From Candidatus Dadabacteria bacterium (GTDB lineage: Bacteria; Desulfobacterota_D; UBA1144; Nemesobacterales; Nemesobacteraceae), in contig JAJECI010000010.1 of assembly GCA_022822065.1 (NCBI GenBank), positions 1 through 64,000 on the forward strand: 64,000 bases of DNA, in the 5' to 3' direction. A program made the translations under genes and the position numbers. Of this stretch, positions 44,493-53,526 are shown one piece after another. A model generated the notes under the pieces. It saw nothing but the letters and a program-made list of their open reading frames with translations, had not been told where the DNA came from and did no database searches. How positions within the stretch are numbered: the stretch's first letter is position 1; each line of letters begins with the position of its first letter.

Positions 44493-44854
44493 TTCGGCGT
44501 CCTGAACACTTCATGGGAAGAAGGCTGCTCCCGATAGCCGGCAGGCTTGTTCTGCAGAAGCTCCACCTCCAGATTCCCGATTTTCTTCTCGAGATCCTTC
44601 ACGGTTTCCCTGCTCCGCCTCAACTCGGACTTCGCGGAATGGCCTCTGGCAAAAGTCAGCAGAAAAAAAACAAACGCGCCCAGAAGAAACGAAGCCCCTA
44701 TTATCCCGGCATTGTAGACCGCCCACGTATTTTTAAAGGAGAAAAAACCCAGCTCGACTCTGAACACCTGAGTGGCTATCTCGAGGTTCTGAATGAAGAA
44801 AACGGCTACGAAACAGCATACGATCAGGAGAAAAAATCTTTTTACGTGTTTCAT
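44489..44854 (-). CDS. LapA-type (DUF1049) inner-membrane protein
   Basis: 121 residues from the ATG at 44854. It has two membrane helices (about 5-25 and 46-68) followed by a coiled coil (SRETVKDLEKKIGNLEVELLQ) and an unstructured tail. LapA proteins take part in lipopolysaccharide assembly control in E. coli with LapB; no lapB is next to it here. The TTG at 44899 would add 15 residues. Neither start has a clear Shine-Dalgarno. It lies between sppA and lipA. Confidence 0.78.
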   Translation of the reverse strand: MKHVKRFFLLIVCCFVAVFFIQNLEIATQVFRVELGFFSFKNTWAVYNAGIIGASFLLGAFVFFLLTFARGHSAKSELRRSRETVKDLEKKIGNLEVELLQNKPAGYREQPSSHEVFRTPK

Positions 44855-45004
44855 CGGTTGTTTGAAAGACGGTTTCGCCAAACCAGCGTGATCCGCCAAG
44901 CGGTACTTTATTGTAGAATATCGGTTTTTCTGGAAAATGCCAGCCGCGTCGAACTGCTGCGCACGTACTGCGAGACAAGATTGATGGAATAACGCGAACC
45001 CCGT

Positions 45005-45904
45005 CTAGTAAACCACGTCGGCTATGTAGTAGAGGCCGAACCCGGTTCTCACGGGAGAGACAAAAGTCACGCGCTCGGACAGAGTTTCGGGGAAAACGAA
45101 ATCGAGCAGCGTTCTTTTCTTCATGGGATACTCCCTGATCCACGAATCCTCATCCACACCCCCCAGATCCCTCGCCTCGGCAATCGCGGCCTCAAGAGTC
45201 CCGATGCGGTCAATCAGGCCGAGATCCTTCGCCTGGCTTCCGATGAATATCTTTCCGTCAGAAAGCGAAGCGACTTTCGCCGGGGGCAGATTCCTTCTCT
45301 CGGAAATCATGTCCTTGAACTGGGAATGGGAGCCGTCTATGAGCGTCTGCAGGTAAGCCTTCTGCTCCTCGGGCATTTTGCGAAGCGGCGAACCAAGATC
45401 CTTAAACTCCCCGCTCTTTATCACCTCGACCTCAACCTTCGCCCACTCAAGCAGCTGCTCGTAGCTTGCAAACTGCGCTATCACGCCGATGCTGCCGGTC
45501 ACGGTGCCGGGATTCGCATAGATCGTGGCCGCGGCGCAGGCGATATAGTAACCCCCCGAGGCGGCAACCGTTCCCATGCTGGCCACGACCGGCATCGCTT
45601 CGCCCAGACTTTTGAGCTCCTCGTATATTTCCTGGGAAGCCGCGACTGAACCTCCCGGGGAATTCACCCTTACCACAACGGCCTTTACGGAATCGGTTTC
45701 GCGTATTTTCCTTATGCTCTTAATATAGGGATCGGGGTCGATTATTATGCCGTCGACGTTTACCACCGCCACCCCGTCCCCGCCGGGGTTCTGGCCATGA
45801 TCGGAGATCAGCACTCCTATGAGAACTCCCGCGAAGCCGATAAGGAATATGACCAGAAGCGAGAGAAAGGTCTTAAGAAAAAAATTCAGGTCGGGAATTC
45901 TCAC
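45005..45904 (-). CDS. sppA: Signal peptide peptidase SppA, short form
   Basis: A membrane-anchored serine protease that degrades cleaved signal peptides. One N-terminal helix (about 10-33) is followed by a single protease domain with Ser116 (GTVAASGGYY) and general base Lys168 (SGEFKDLGSP). NSPGGSV forms the oxyanion loop. At 299 residues it is the single-domain type. The GTG start has GAGGGG 7 nt upstream, 11 nt after rpsA. Confidence 0.96.
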   Translation of the reverse strand: MRIPDLNFFLKTFLSLLVIFLIGFAGVLIGVLISDHGQNPGGDGVAVVNVDGIIIDPDPYIKSIRKIRETDSVKAVVVRVNSPGGSVAASQEIYEELKSLGEAMPVVASMGTVAASGGYYIACAAATIYANPGTVTGSIGVIAQFASYEQLLEWAKVEVEVIKSGEFKDLGSPLRKMPEEQKAYLQTLIDGSHSQFKDMISERRNLPPAKVASLSDGKIFIGSQAKDLGLIDRIGTLEAAIAEARDLGGVDEDSWIREYPMKKRTLLDFVFPETLSERVTFVSPVRTGFGLYYIADVVY

Positions 45905-45915
45905 TTCGCCACCCC

Positions 45916-47625
45916 TCAGTCAAGGGCCTTGAGCTTTTCGTTCAGGATGTCCCCGAGCTTGGAGGAACTTTCCTGCTGGGAGGACGCAAAATCTCTCATC
46001 GTGTCTTTTTCCTGTTTCTTCTCAAGCCTTCTGCGGCTGAGATTCACCTGGTGCTTAGGCTTGTTGAAACCCGTGACGAGACCGCTTATCTCGTCTCCAA
46101 CCTTGATGGACTCCTTGCTGAACTCATCGTCCTGAAATTCGCGGATGGCGTAAAATCCCGTTACGTCGTCGGCAAGCGCCACGGTGACACCGCTTTCGAG
46201 AATCTCCTCTATCTTGGAGGTGACCACGGTCTCGTTCACCTTGTAGTCCCGGAGCACCTTGTTCCACGGATCCGGGGTGAGCTGCTTGATTCCAAGCCCG
46301 ATTTTTCTCTGCCTCGGGATGACATTCAGCACGATAAGATCTATCTCCTTTCCCACGTCCTCGCTTGAGAAAACCTCAAGGGGGCTGACTTCCCCCTCCC
46401 ACTTCAGATTCTCCGGGCGCACGAGCCCGACCATGTCCGGGGCAACTTCGACAAAGACCCCGAGTTCCGTGACGTTTCTTATGGTTCCGCTGACCCTGGT
46501 GTTGGGAGGATTGCTCCGCTTGAACTCATCCCACGGGTTTTCCTGTATCTGCTTGAGGCTAAGCGAAATTCTTCTTTCCTTAGGCTTTACTCCCAGGACC
46601 GCCACCTCTATCTCGTTTCCGACCGAAACCACTTCGCTTGGATGACGGAAATTCTTGACCCAGGAAAGTTCGCTCACGTGCACAAGCCCCTCTATCCCGG
46701 GTTCAAGCTCGACGAACACGCCGAATTCCGCCGCGAAGACCACCTTGCCCCTGACTCTGTCGCCGACCTTGTATCTTTCCTGTATGCTCTCCCACGGGTC
46801 CTCGGTGGTCTGTTTCACCCCGAGGGTTATTTTCCCGTTTTCGATCTCGAGGCGAAGAATCTTGACCTGAATGTCCTCGTCTTCCTTAAGGACATCCCCC
46901 GGATGCCTTACCCTACCCCAGGAAAGCTCTCCTATCGGGACAAAACCCTCTATGCCCCCTATGTCCACGAAAGCTCCGGCGTCAATTATCTTCACCACGT
47001 TTCCGGAAATAGTCTGGCCTTCCGAGATGGTGGCGAGCGTCTCCTTTTTCTTCTCCTCCCTCTCCTCTTCGAGAATCACCCTTCTCGACACTACTATTCC
47101 GTTATCGTTGTTCTGAATAATGCGGGTTTCGATCGTCTGTCCTACCATCTCGTCAAAATCCGCGACCGGCCGCAGGCCGACCTGGGAACCGGGAAGAAAG
47201 ACCTTGAAGGGAGCATTGCGCCCTATATCGCAGTTAAAACCGCCTTTAACCCTGTTTAGAATCTTCGTGGAGACCGGTTCTTTGTTCTTGAACTTCTCCT
47301 CGATCGCCCTTTTTTCTCTTATCTGGTCTGCTTTTTGTTTGGAGGCCCTGACTGTGTTCGGGTTAGGTCTTTCGACCAGAACCTCTATCTCCGAGCCCAC
47401 TGAGACTTCATATTCGCCGTCTTTGTTTAGAAATTGGTTTATTGGAACTATGCACTCGAACTTAAACCCGAGGTCTATGAAAACAGCATCGGAATCAACC
47501 CTTATGACCCTTCCTTTTGCTATTTCCCCGTTCTCGGGCTCGCTCAAGCGCGATTCCATACTTTCATCAAGTAACTCCTCAAAGCTCTTTTCATTAGAAT
47601 CCGTAATACCATTATCCTGAGTCAT
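45916..47625 (-). CDS. rpsA: 30S ribosomal protein S1
   Basis: An RNA-binding protein that brings mRNA to the 30S subunit. The 569 residues contain six S1 repeats, each with a G-x-V or similar start and a conserved GF/GLV-P core (for example GGIEGFVPIGELSWG and PGIEGLVHVSELSWV). The gene lies in the frequent order aroA-cmk-rpsA. Many genes in this window have weak or no Shine-Dalgarno, which is where S1 matters most. Confidence 0.97.
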   Translation of the reverse strand: MTQDNGITDSNEKSFEELLDESMESRLSEPENGEIAKGRVIRVDSDAVFIDLGFKFECIVPINQFLNKDGEYEVSVGSEIEVLVERPNPNTVRASKQKADQIREKRAIEEKFKNKEPVSTKILNRVKGGFNCDIGRNAPFKVFLPGSQVGLRPVADFDEMVGQTIETRIIQNNDNGIVVSRRVILEEEREEKKKETLATISEGQTISGNVVKIIDAGAFVDIGGIEGFVPIGELSWGRVRHPGDVLKEDEDIQVKILRLEIENGKITLGVKQTTEDPWESIQERYKVGDRVRGKVVFAAEFGVFVELEPGIEGLVHVSELSWVKNFRHPSEVVSVGNEIEVAVLGVKPKERRISLSLKQIQENPWDEFKRSNPPNTRVSGTIRNVTELGVFVEVAPDMVGLVRPENLKWEGEVSPLEVFSSEDVGKEIDLIVLNVIPRQRKIGLGIKQLTPDPWNKVLRDYKVNETVVTSKIEEILESGVTVALADDVTGFYAIREFQDDEFSKESIKVGDEISGLVTGFNKPKHQVNLSRRRLEKKQEKDTMRDFASSQQESSSKLGDILNEKLKALD

Positions 47626-47725
47626 TTTGTTTAGCCGCCTTAACCATCAGTCTTTTACTAACTAAAGGCAAGGTTACATGAAAACTGGCTAAAATGGAAA
47701 GAGCGCTCGGGAAGAAAAATCGTTT

Positions 47726-48400
47726 TCAATCGGCCCGGAGGGAGATATCTTTTGTGCGAAGAAATATCGCCGCAATCACGTCTTCGGCGCTCATTCGGGT
47801 CGTATCTATCACCACGGCGTCAGGGGCGGGTCGAAGGGGGTTTTCCGCGCGAAGCGTGTCGCGACGATCCCTTCTGCGAAGCTCGTCTTCAACATCCGGG
47901 AGGGGAAGATCCTCCCGCTCATTTTGAAGAAATCTCCTTTTCGCCCTCTCGGCGACCGTAGCGTCGAGATAGAATTTATACTTCGCCCCGGGAAAGACAT
48001 AGGTCCCCATATCCCTTCCCTCGGCAACTATGTTTTCCCCTTCCCCGATCTTTCTCTGAATCCCGACGAGGAACTCCCTTACTTCGGCAAGCTCCGCGAG
48101 CTCGGAGGAAAGGGAGGATATCCTCTCCGTCCTTATAAGTTCCGAGACGTCGCTCCCGTCAAGAAAAACACGGCCCTCCGGAGAGAATTCCACAGTAGTT
48201 CCGGAAAGCAGCCGCTGTAGCGAAGCGGAATCGCGCGGGTCAACCTCTGCCTCGCTCGCCTTAAGGGCCACGGCCCTGTACATGGCGCCCGTGTCGAGAC
48301 ACGAAAAACCGAGCAGCTCGGCGATGCGCCTGGCGACGGTGCTTTTCCCCACTCCCGAAGGTCCGTCTATGGTAACGATATTGTCGCCGTCTCGTTTCAT
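47726..48400 (-). CDS. cmk: Cytidylate kinase
   Basis: Phosphorylates CMP and dCMP. From the ATG at 48400 it has 224 residues with P-loop GPSGVGKST (13-21), LDTGAMYRAVAL, GRDMGTYVFP and RRDRRDT. Upstream in-frame codons overlap aroA and are Arg-rich, so they are not used. The ATG overlaps the aroA stop by 4 nt. Confidence 0.96.
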   Translation of the reverse strand: MKRDGDNIVTIDGPSGVGKSTVARRIAELLGFSCLDTGAMYRAVALKASEAEVDPRDSASLQRLLSGTTVEFSPEGRVFLDGSDVSELIRTERISSLSSELAELAEVREFLVGIQRKIGEGENIVAEGRDMGTYVFPGAKYKFYLDATVAERAKRRFLQNEREDLPLPDVEDELRRRDRRDTLRAENPLRPAPDAVVIDTTRMSAEDVIAAIFLRTKDISLRAD

Positions 48401-49686
48401 TTGTGATCTGCAAGGGTCTCGAAAAGCGGGAAGAATTCGGGAAACGAGATGGAAACGCATCCGGCGTCCCCGATCACTGTTTCCCCCCGGGCACGCGTGG
48501 CGGCGACGGCAAGAGACATGGCGACCCGGTGGTCTCCGCGGCTCTCGCACCGGGCGGCGCGAAGCTTGTCCGTGCCGTTTATAATCATGCCGTCCGGCGT
48601 TTCCCGTATGTCCGCGCCAAGCTTCGAAAGCTCACCCGTCATGGCGCTTATCCTGTCGGTTTCCTTTACCCGAAGCTCACCCGCGCCGCTTATCACAGTT
48701 TCCCCCTCGGCAAAACACGCGGCCACGGAAATAACGGGAAGCTCGTCTATGGCCCGCGACACCGACTCTCCCTCCACGCGCACGGCGCGAAGCGCGCCGT
48801 GGCGGGCAATCAGGTCCCCTACCGGTTCCCCGCAGCACTCGCGGCGGTTCTCAACCAAGATGTCGGCCCCCATTTCCCGCAGGATATCGAGCACCCCGGT
48901 TCTAAGCGGGTTAAGTCCCACGTTCTTCACCATGATTTCCGATCCCGGGTTCAGGAGCGCGGCGACGATAAAGAAAGCCGCCGATGAGATATCCGAAGGG
49001 ATTTCAAGCTCGGTTCCCGAAAACTCCACTCCCGGGCTTACCGAGACGCGCGTTCCGCTTACCTCCACCGGAACTCCGAAGTGGCGCAGCATCCTTTCTG
49101 TATGATCCCGGGTTCTTTCGGGTTCCGTAACGCTGGTCCGCCCCGCGGCGTAGAGTCCCGCGAGCAGAATCGCGGACTTTACCTGCGCGCTCGCCACGGG
49201 AGAGCGGTAATCCATTCCCCGAAGTTCCGAGCCCGTTATGTGAAGCGGAAGGAGCTCTCCCTCTCCCGAGATCCTGGCCCCCATGCTGCGAAGCGGCGCG
49301 GTCACCCTGGACATGGGGCGGCGGCGCAGCGAATCATCCCCGGTAATGGTTGAGCCGAAGCTCTGGGCGCTAAGGACTCCCGTGAGCAGCCTGGCGGTGG
49401 TTCCCGAGTTCTCAGCGTCTATAGTCTTTCGGGGCGCCTCAAGGCCGTAAATCCCCTTTCCCGAAATCTCAACTCTCCCCGCACCCACTTCCACCCCGAT
49501 CCCCATGCTTCTAAAAGCGTTCGCCGTGGCAAGGGTGTCTCGAGAAGCAAGAAACCCGCTCGCCCTGGTTTTTCCCCGCGCGAGCGAACCAAGGATAACG
49601 GCCCTGTGGGAAATGGATTTATCTCCCGGAGGGATCATCTCTCCTCTGAACGCCCGGGTTTTTTCTTTCAGTGTGAAATCGGCCAT
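48397..49686 (-). CDS. aroA: 3-phosphoshikimate 1-carboxyvinyltransferase
   Basis: The sixth step of the shikimate pathway, joining PEP to shikimate-3-phosphate. The 429 residues have PGDKSISHRAVILGSLA at the start, the AENSGTTARLL motif and DHRVAMSLAVAA near the end. The TATAAT at 49699-49704 would place the transcription start only about 6 nt before the ATG, and there is no Shine-Dalgarno, so translation may be leaderless. Confidence 0.97.
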   Translation of the reverse strand: MADFTLKEKTRAFRGEMIPPGDKSISHRAVILGSLARGKTRASGFLASRDTLATANAFRSMGIGVEVGAGRVEISGKGIYGLEAPRKTIDAENSGTTARLLTGVLSAQSFGSTITGDDSLRRRPMSRVTAPLRSMGARISGEGELLPLHITGSELRGMDYRSPVASAQVKSAILLAGLYAAGRTSVTEPERTRDHTERMLRHFGVPVEVSGTRVSVSPGVEFSGTELEIPSDISSAAFFIVAALLNPGSEIMVKNVGLNPLRTGVLDILREMGADILVENRRECCGEPVGDLIARHGALRAVRVEGESVSRAIDELPVISVAACFAEGETVISGAGELRVKETDRISAMTGELSKLGADIRETPDGMIINGTDKLRAARCESRGDHRVAMSLAVAATRARGETVIGDAGCVSISFPEFFPLFETLADHK

Positions 49687-49698
49687 CTTCTGAGTGAA

Positions 49699-49732
49699 AT
49701 TATATACCTAACTCGGTAAAACAATATATAAT
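49699..49732. promoter_or_regulatory. Divergent -10 boxes between aroA and the DUF2237 gene
   Basis: Minus strand TATAAT at 49699-49704 for aroA; plus strand TATAAT at 49727-49732 for the DUF2237 gene. Both -10 boxes are perfect; the -35 boxes are poor. Confidence 0.45.
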
Positions 49733-49761
49733 ATTTGCCGTAAGGCGCAGTCTTTTACCGA

Positions 49762-50145
49762 ATGCACGGGATGAAAACGGAAGAAAAAAACATATTCGGC
49801 GAAGAACTAAAGGAATGCAGCACGGACCCGATGACCGGGTTTTTCAGGGATGGATGCTGCAGGGCGGCGGTCGAGGACGTGGGGCTTCACCTAGTCTGCG
49901 CGGAAATGACGGAGGAATTTCTCGAATTTTCGAAATCCAGGGGAAACGACCTCATAACCCCCCGCCCCGAGTTCGGTTTCGAGGGGCTCCGGCCCGGAGA
50001 CAGGTGGTGTCTTTGCGCGCTTCGCTGGAAAGAGGCGCTTGACGGCGGCGTGGCTCCGCCGGTTTTTCTGCAGTCAACCCACGAATCGGTACTCAAAATC
50101 ATAGATCTCTCCGATCTTAAAAAATACGCCGCCGACATATCCTGA
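49762..50145 (+). CDS. DUF2237 family protein
   Basis: A 127-residue member of the DUF2237 family with its signature in order: NIFGEELKECSTDPMTGFFR, DGCCR, HLVCAEMTEEFLEFSKSRGN, RPEFGFEGLRPGDRWCLC and PPVFLQSTHE. Conserved Cys and His suggest a metal or redox role, but no function is known. The ATG at 49771 is an equally good start. apgM follows 40 nt later. Confidence 0.92.
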   Translation: MHGMKTEEKNIFGEELKECSTDPMTGFFRDGCCRAAVEDVGLHLVCAEMTEEFLEFSKSRGNDLITPRPEFGFEGLRPGDRWCLCALRWKEALDGGVAPPVFLQSTHESVLKIIDLSDLKKYAADIS

Positions 50146-50185
50146 GTCTTGATTCCCCTGAATTTGCGTATACCCTCTTTTTCCT

Positions 50186-51412
50186 GTGAAATACCTCATC
50201 CTCCAAGGCGACGGCATGCCCGACCACAAGCTCCCTGAGCTTGAGGGCAGGACTCCGCTCGAGGTCGCCGACACCCCTAACCTTGACGAAATTGCGAAGC
50301 GGGCCGAGATTTTCGGGACCGCGAAGACCATTCCAGATCCTCTACCCCCGGGAAGCGACGTGGGAAACCTGGCGGTGCTGGGCTATGACCCCACGAAATA
50401 CTACACGGGAAGATCCCCCCTTGAAGCGGCGAGCATCGGGGTTTCGCTCGGGGACAGGGACGTCACGGTGAGATGCAACCTCGTAACCCTCGCGGAGAGA
50501 GACGGCCGGACGGTCATGGAGGACTACAGCGCCGGGCACATAACGGACGAAGACGCAACCGGGATAATCGAGGACCTGAAAAAAGAGTTCGACGGGGAGG
50601 AGTTTTCGCTGAGCCAGGGAGTAAGCTACAGGCATCTTCTTCTCTGGCGCGGAGGAAACAGCGGCATCCAGACAACTCCGCCTCATGACATTTCCGGAAA
50701 GGAAATCGCCCCCTGGCTTCCTTCGGGAGACGGGGCGGAAAAACTCCTCGGCCTCATGGAGAAATCCCGCAGGATACTGAAGGATCACCCCGTGAACGCA
50801 AAAAGAAGGGCCGAGGGGGAAAACACCGCCGACTCCATATGGCTCTGGGGCGAGGGAACAAGACCCGACATGCCGTCCCTTCAGGAGCTTTACGGAATCA
50901 CCGGGTCCGTTATATCGGCGGTCGACCTCGTAAAGGGAATAGGCGTATTCGCCGCGATGGAAGTGATCGAGGTTCCGGGAGCGACCGGGTACCTTGACAC
51001 GAACTACGCGGGAAAGGTAAGCGGCGCCCTTGACTCGCTGCGGCGCGTGGATCTCGCGATGATCCACATAGAGGCACCTGACGAGACGGGGCATGTGGGA
51101 GACGCCCGCCTCAAGATACGGGCGATCGAGGATTTCGACCAAAAGGTAGTGGGGCCAGCGCTTGCGGGTATGGAGCAGTTCGGCGAATACAGGGTGCTTG
51201 TGCTCTCGGACCACCCCACCCCCATAGACCTCAGAACCCACTCGAACGAGCCCGTTCCCTTCGCCATACTTGATTCCGCGGACCGCTCGGTAAAAAACAG
51301 CTCGCTTGTCTACACCGAGGACAGTGCCGCCTCAAGCGGAATCTTCGTCGAACAAGGTTGGAAGCTCATGGGAACGCTTGTCGCCGGAGGGGAGCAGGCG
51401 GGTCAGGGATAA
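50186..51412 (+). CDS. apgM: Cofactor-independent phosphoglycerate mutase, ApgM type
   Basis: Interconverts 3- and 2-phosphoglycerate. A 408-residue alkaline-phosphatase-fold enzyme of the archaeal/aPGAM type. GDGMPDHKLPEL holds the first metal Asp; the Ser nucleophile is within PPGSDVGNLAVLGYDP; HIEAPDETGHVGD and LSDHPTP hold later metal ligands. GTG start. The last 10 nt overlap the end of the convergent outer-membrane gene. A copy of its last 40 codons is found again at 52432-52554. Confidence 0.95.
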   Translation: MKYLILQGDGMPDHKLPELEGRTPLEVADTPNLDEIAKRAEIFGTAKTIPDPLPPGSDVGNLAVLGYDPTKYYTGRSPLEAASIGVSLGDRDVTVRCNLVTLAERDGRTVMEDYSAGHITDEDATGIIEDLKKEFDGEEFSLSQGVSYRHLLLWRGGNSGIQTTPPHDISGKEIAPWLPSGDGAEKLLGLMEKSRRILKDHPVNAKRRAEGENTADSIWLWGEGTRPDMPSLQELYGITGSVISAVDLVKGIGVFAAMEVIEVPGATGYLDTNYAGKVSGALDSLRRVDLAMIHIEAPDETGHVGDARLKIRAIEDFDQKVVGPALAGMEQFGEYRVLVLSDHPTPIDLRTHSNEPVPFAILDSADRSVKNSSLVYTEDSAASSGIFVEQGWKLMGTLVAGGEQAGQG

Positions 51413-52329
51413 TACTTTAACCCGACCGTGAAGGTCCAGTTGTCTATGTCATCCACTTCGAAATCTGACGTAAACGGCGTAATGCCGTCGGCGCGTACAG
51501 GTTTGTGACTCCGGATTTCCGTCCAGGACACATCGTCGCGGTCAAAACCACCGAGGCGCGTCCAGCGGACTTTGGCGCCAACTGAGAAATCGTCGCCAAG
51601 TGCGTAATCGACTCCGCCTACTACCTGGAAACCGAACCTGGTTTTGTCAAGCGCGGTATCCAAGGAGCTTGTTGTGCCCTCCGCAGCATCCTGCCACGGT
51701 TCCGTTCCCAGATCACTCCTGCGTAGGAATCTCGCCGAGTAGCGCATTTCCACCGAGCCCATACCTACGCCGGCTCCGATATAAGGCGTAAGAGGCGAGC
51801 CATTGCGCAGGTCGTAGTAAGCGTTCAGGAAAAGATGGTGGGCGCCGAGATCATATACACGTTCTGAAGGAAGATCGTTCTCATCCCATTCGCTCCTCTT
51901 TTGAGTAGGCGGGGCACCGCTGTCTGAGCCGGGGCGCGCTAACCTCGGAAGGAGGCGCACTAACCTTCTCTTGGAACTCTGACGGCGGTTAAGATACTCA
52001 GCTTCAAAGCGCAGCCCGTTGCCAAGCGCATAACCAAAAGTCGCACCGCCCACAAACCCCGCGCCGGGGGCGAACACGTTCGCAATGGTGGATATTCTAT
52101 CGGTGGTGCACTCCGCATCCATAGGCGGAGTCACACCTGAGGGGTAAAGAAGTGAATCGCACCGGGTCGGATTATTTGCAAAGGAATGGGAAACACCTAG
52201 ATTTCCCGACTTTGAAAAACCCCCTTCAATCCCTATATAAAACTTATCCTCAGCTGAAGCCTGTGACGAAGTAAGCATGAAAAATACCGCCATAAGCCAA
52301 AAACACGCACTGGTCGCCGCGTATCTCAT
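51290..52329. repeat. Tandem duplication, left copy
   Basis: Covers the last 40 codons of apgM plus the outer-membrane gene. The same order recurs 1142 nt to the right. Similarity starts at GTAAAAAAC (51290) and fades around the outer-membrane start codon. Confidence 0.8.
51403..52329 (-). CDS. Outer-membrane beta-barrel protein, copy 1
   Basis: 308 residues from the ATG at 52329, chosen because AAGGAGAA is 6 nt upstream and a signal peptide (MRYAATSACFWLMAVF, to ASAED) follows. The mature part is an 8-stranded opacity-type barrel: FYIGIEGGFS at the start, GFVGGATFGYALG, LFLNAYYDLRN, PYIGAGVGMGS, and a final GLKYYP. Its loop holds a PTRCDSLLYPSG...CTTDR segment with two Cys that could form a disulfide. 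It is a tandem paralogue of the gene at 52545. Ligand unknown. Confidence 0.85.
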   Translation of the reverse strand: MRYAATSACFWLMAVFFMLTSSQASAEDKFYIGIEGGFSKSGNLGVSHSFANNPTRCDSLLYPSGVTPPMDAECTTDRISTIANVFAPGAGFVGGATFGYALGNGLRFEAEYLNRRQSSKRRLVRLLPRLARPGSDSGAPPTQKRSEWDENDLPSERVYDLGAHHLFLNAYYDLRNGSPLTPYIGAGVGMGSVEMRYSARFLRRSDLGTEPWQDAAEGTTSSLDTALDKTRFGFQVVGGVDYALGDDFSVGAKVRWTRLGGFDRDDVSWTEIRSHKPVRADGITPFTSDFEVDDIDNWTFTVGLKYYP

Positions 52330-52431
52330 ATTACGTTCTCCTTTGTCGTAAATTCCCTTTGAACAATACCGGAAAGACAGTGGGAGACAACAAAACGCCC
52401 CGCATTTATCGAATTCGCAGGCTTTCCATGA

Positions 52432-52554
52432 GTAAAAAACGGCTTGCTTGTCTACATCGAGGATTGCGCAGTCGCAAGCGGAATCTTCGTCGAGCAAGGC
52501 TGGAAACTCATGGGAACGCTTGTCGCCGGACAGGAGCAGGCAGGTCAGGGATAA
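52432..52554 (+). pseudogene. 3' remnant of apgM left by duplication
   Basis: The 41 codons encode a near copy of the apgM C-terminus (shared ASGIFVEQGWKLMGTLVAG, then a stop) with no frameshift. It lacks the first 368 codons and any start, so it cannot be functional as apgM. Differences such as EDCAVAS versus EDSAASS show it has been free to drift. Confidence 0.85.
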
Positions 52555-53468
52555 TACTTTAACCCGATCGTGAAGGTCCAGATGTCCGTGTCATCCACTT
52601 CGAAATCGGCCGTAAGCGGCGTAACGCCGTCGGCGCGTATGGATTCGTGGCCTCTTACCAGCGTCCAGGACACCTCGTCGCGGTCAAAACCGCCAAGGCG
52701 CGTCCAGCGGACCTTGGCGCCGGCCGAAAGATTGTCGCCAAGCGCATAGTCGACTCCTCCCGCAACCTGAAAACCGAACCTGGTTTTTCCAAGCTCCGTG
52801 TCTATATGGCTGAGCGTGCCCGCCGCGGCCACCTGCCACGGTTCCGTACCCAGGGCGTCCCCCCGCAGGAATCTGGCCGAGTAACGCATTTCCGTCGAAC
52901 CCAGGCCCGCTCCCGCTCCGATATAGGGCGTAAAAGGCGAATCGTTGCGCAGGTCATAGTAGACATTCAGGAAGAAATGATGGGCCCTTAAGTCATATAC
53001 GCGTTCTGAAGGAGGATCGTTCTGGTCCCATTCGCTCTGCTTTTGATCGAACGTTTCGCCGCCGCCGCCGGAACCGAGGATTGCGAGCTTTCTATGCGAA
53101 CCCTGGCGGCGGTTAAGGTACTCCGCCTCGAAACGCAGCCCGCAGCCGAGGGCGTAACCCAGGGTCGCGCCCCCCGCAAAGCCCGCGCCGGGGGCGAACA
53201 CGTTCGCAATGGTAGATATTCTGTCGGTGGTGCACTCCGCATCCATCGGCGGAGTCACACCGGAGGGGTAAAGAAACGAATCGCATCGGGTCGGATGATC
53301 AATGAAAGACTGGGAAACGTCCAGATCGCCGGACTTCGAGAAACCTGCTTCAAGCCCCACGTAAAAACCTTCCGCCGCGGAATCCGGAACCGACAGGACA
53401 AATACCAAAAAAACCGCCAAAAGCCAACAGCACCCGTTGCCCGCAAAATGTCTCATATGTTTTCTCAT
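52545..53468 (-). CDS. Outer-membrane beta-barrel protein, copy 2
   Basis: 307 residues with a signal peptide ending near DSAAEG and the same barrel strands as copy 1 (FYVGLEAGFS, GFAGGATLGYALG, PYIGAGAGLGS, GLKYYP). The loop after NRRQ differs in sequence and length (Gly-rich here, Arg/Leu/Pro-rich in copy 1), so loops diverge faster than the barrel. GGGAG 5 nt upstream supports the ATG at 53468. It overlaps the apgM remnant on the other strand. Confidence 0.87.
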   Translation of the reverse strand: MRKHMRHFAGNGCCWLLAVFLVFVLSVPDSAAEGFYVGLEAGFSKSGDLDVSQSFIDHPTRCDSFLYPSGVTPPMDAECTTDRISTIANVFAPGAGFAGGATLGYALGCGLRFEAEYLNRRQGSHRKLAILGSGGGGETFDQKQSEWDQNDPPSERVYDLRAHHFFLNVYYDLRNDSPFTPYIGAGAGLGSTEMRYSARFLRGDALGTEPWQVAAAGTLSHIDTELGKTRFGFQVAGGVDYALGDNLSAGAKVRWTRLGGFDRDEVSWTLVRGHESIRADGVTPLTADFEVDDTDIWTFTIGLKYYP

Positions 53469-53526
53469 TGTATCTCCCGATTTAAGAGGCGTTCATTTCA
53501 AAGAATACAAACCGAAACAAAAAAGC

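Larger units (their letters stand above)
52432..53468. repeat. Tandem duplication, right copy
   Basis: The second copy, starting with the apgM remnant at 52432 and running through the second outer-membrane gene. The offset to the left copy is 1142 nt at both the apgM stop and the outer-membrane stop, and 1127 nt at the conserved start region, reflecting small in-frame indels in the variable loop. Confidence 0.8.
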
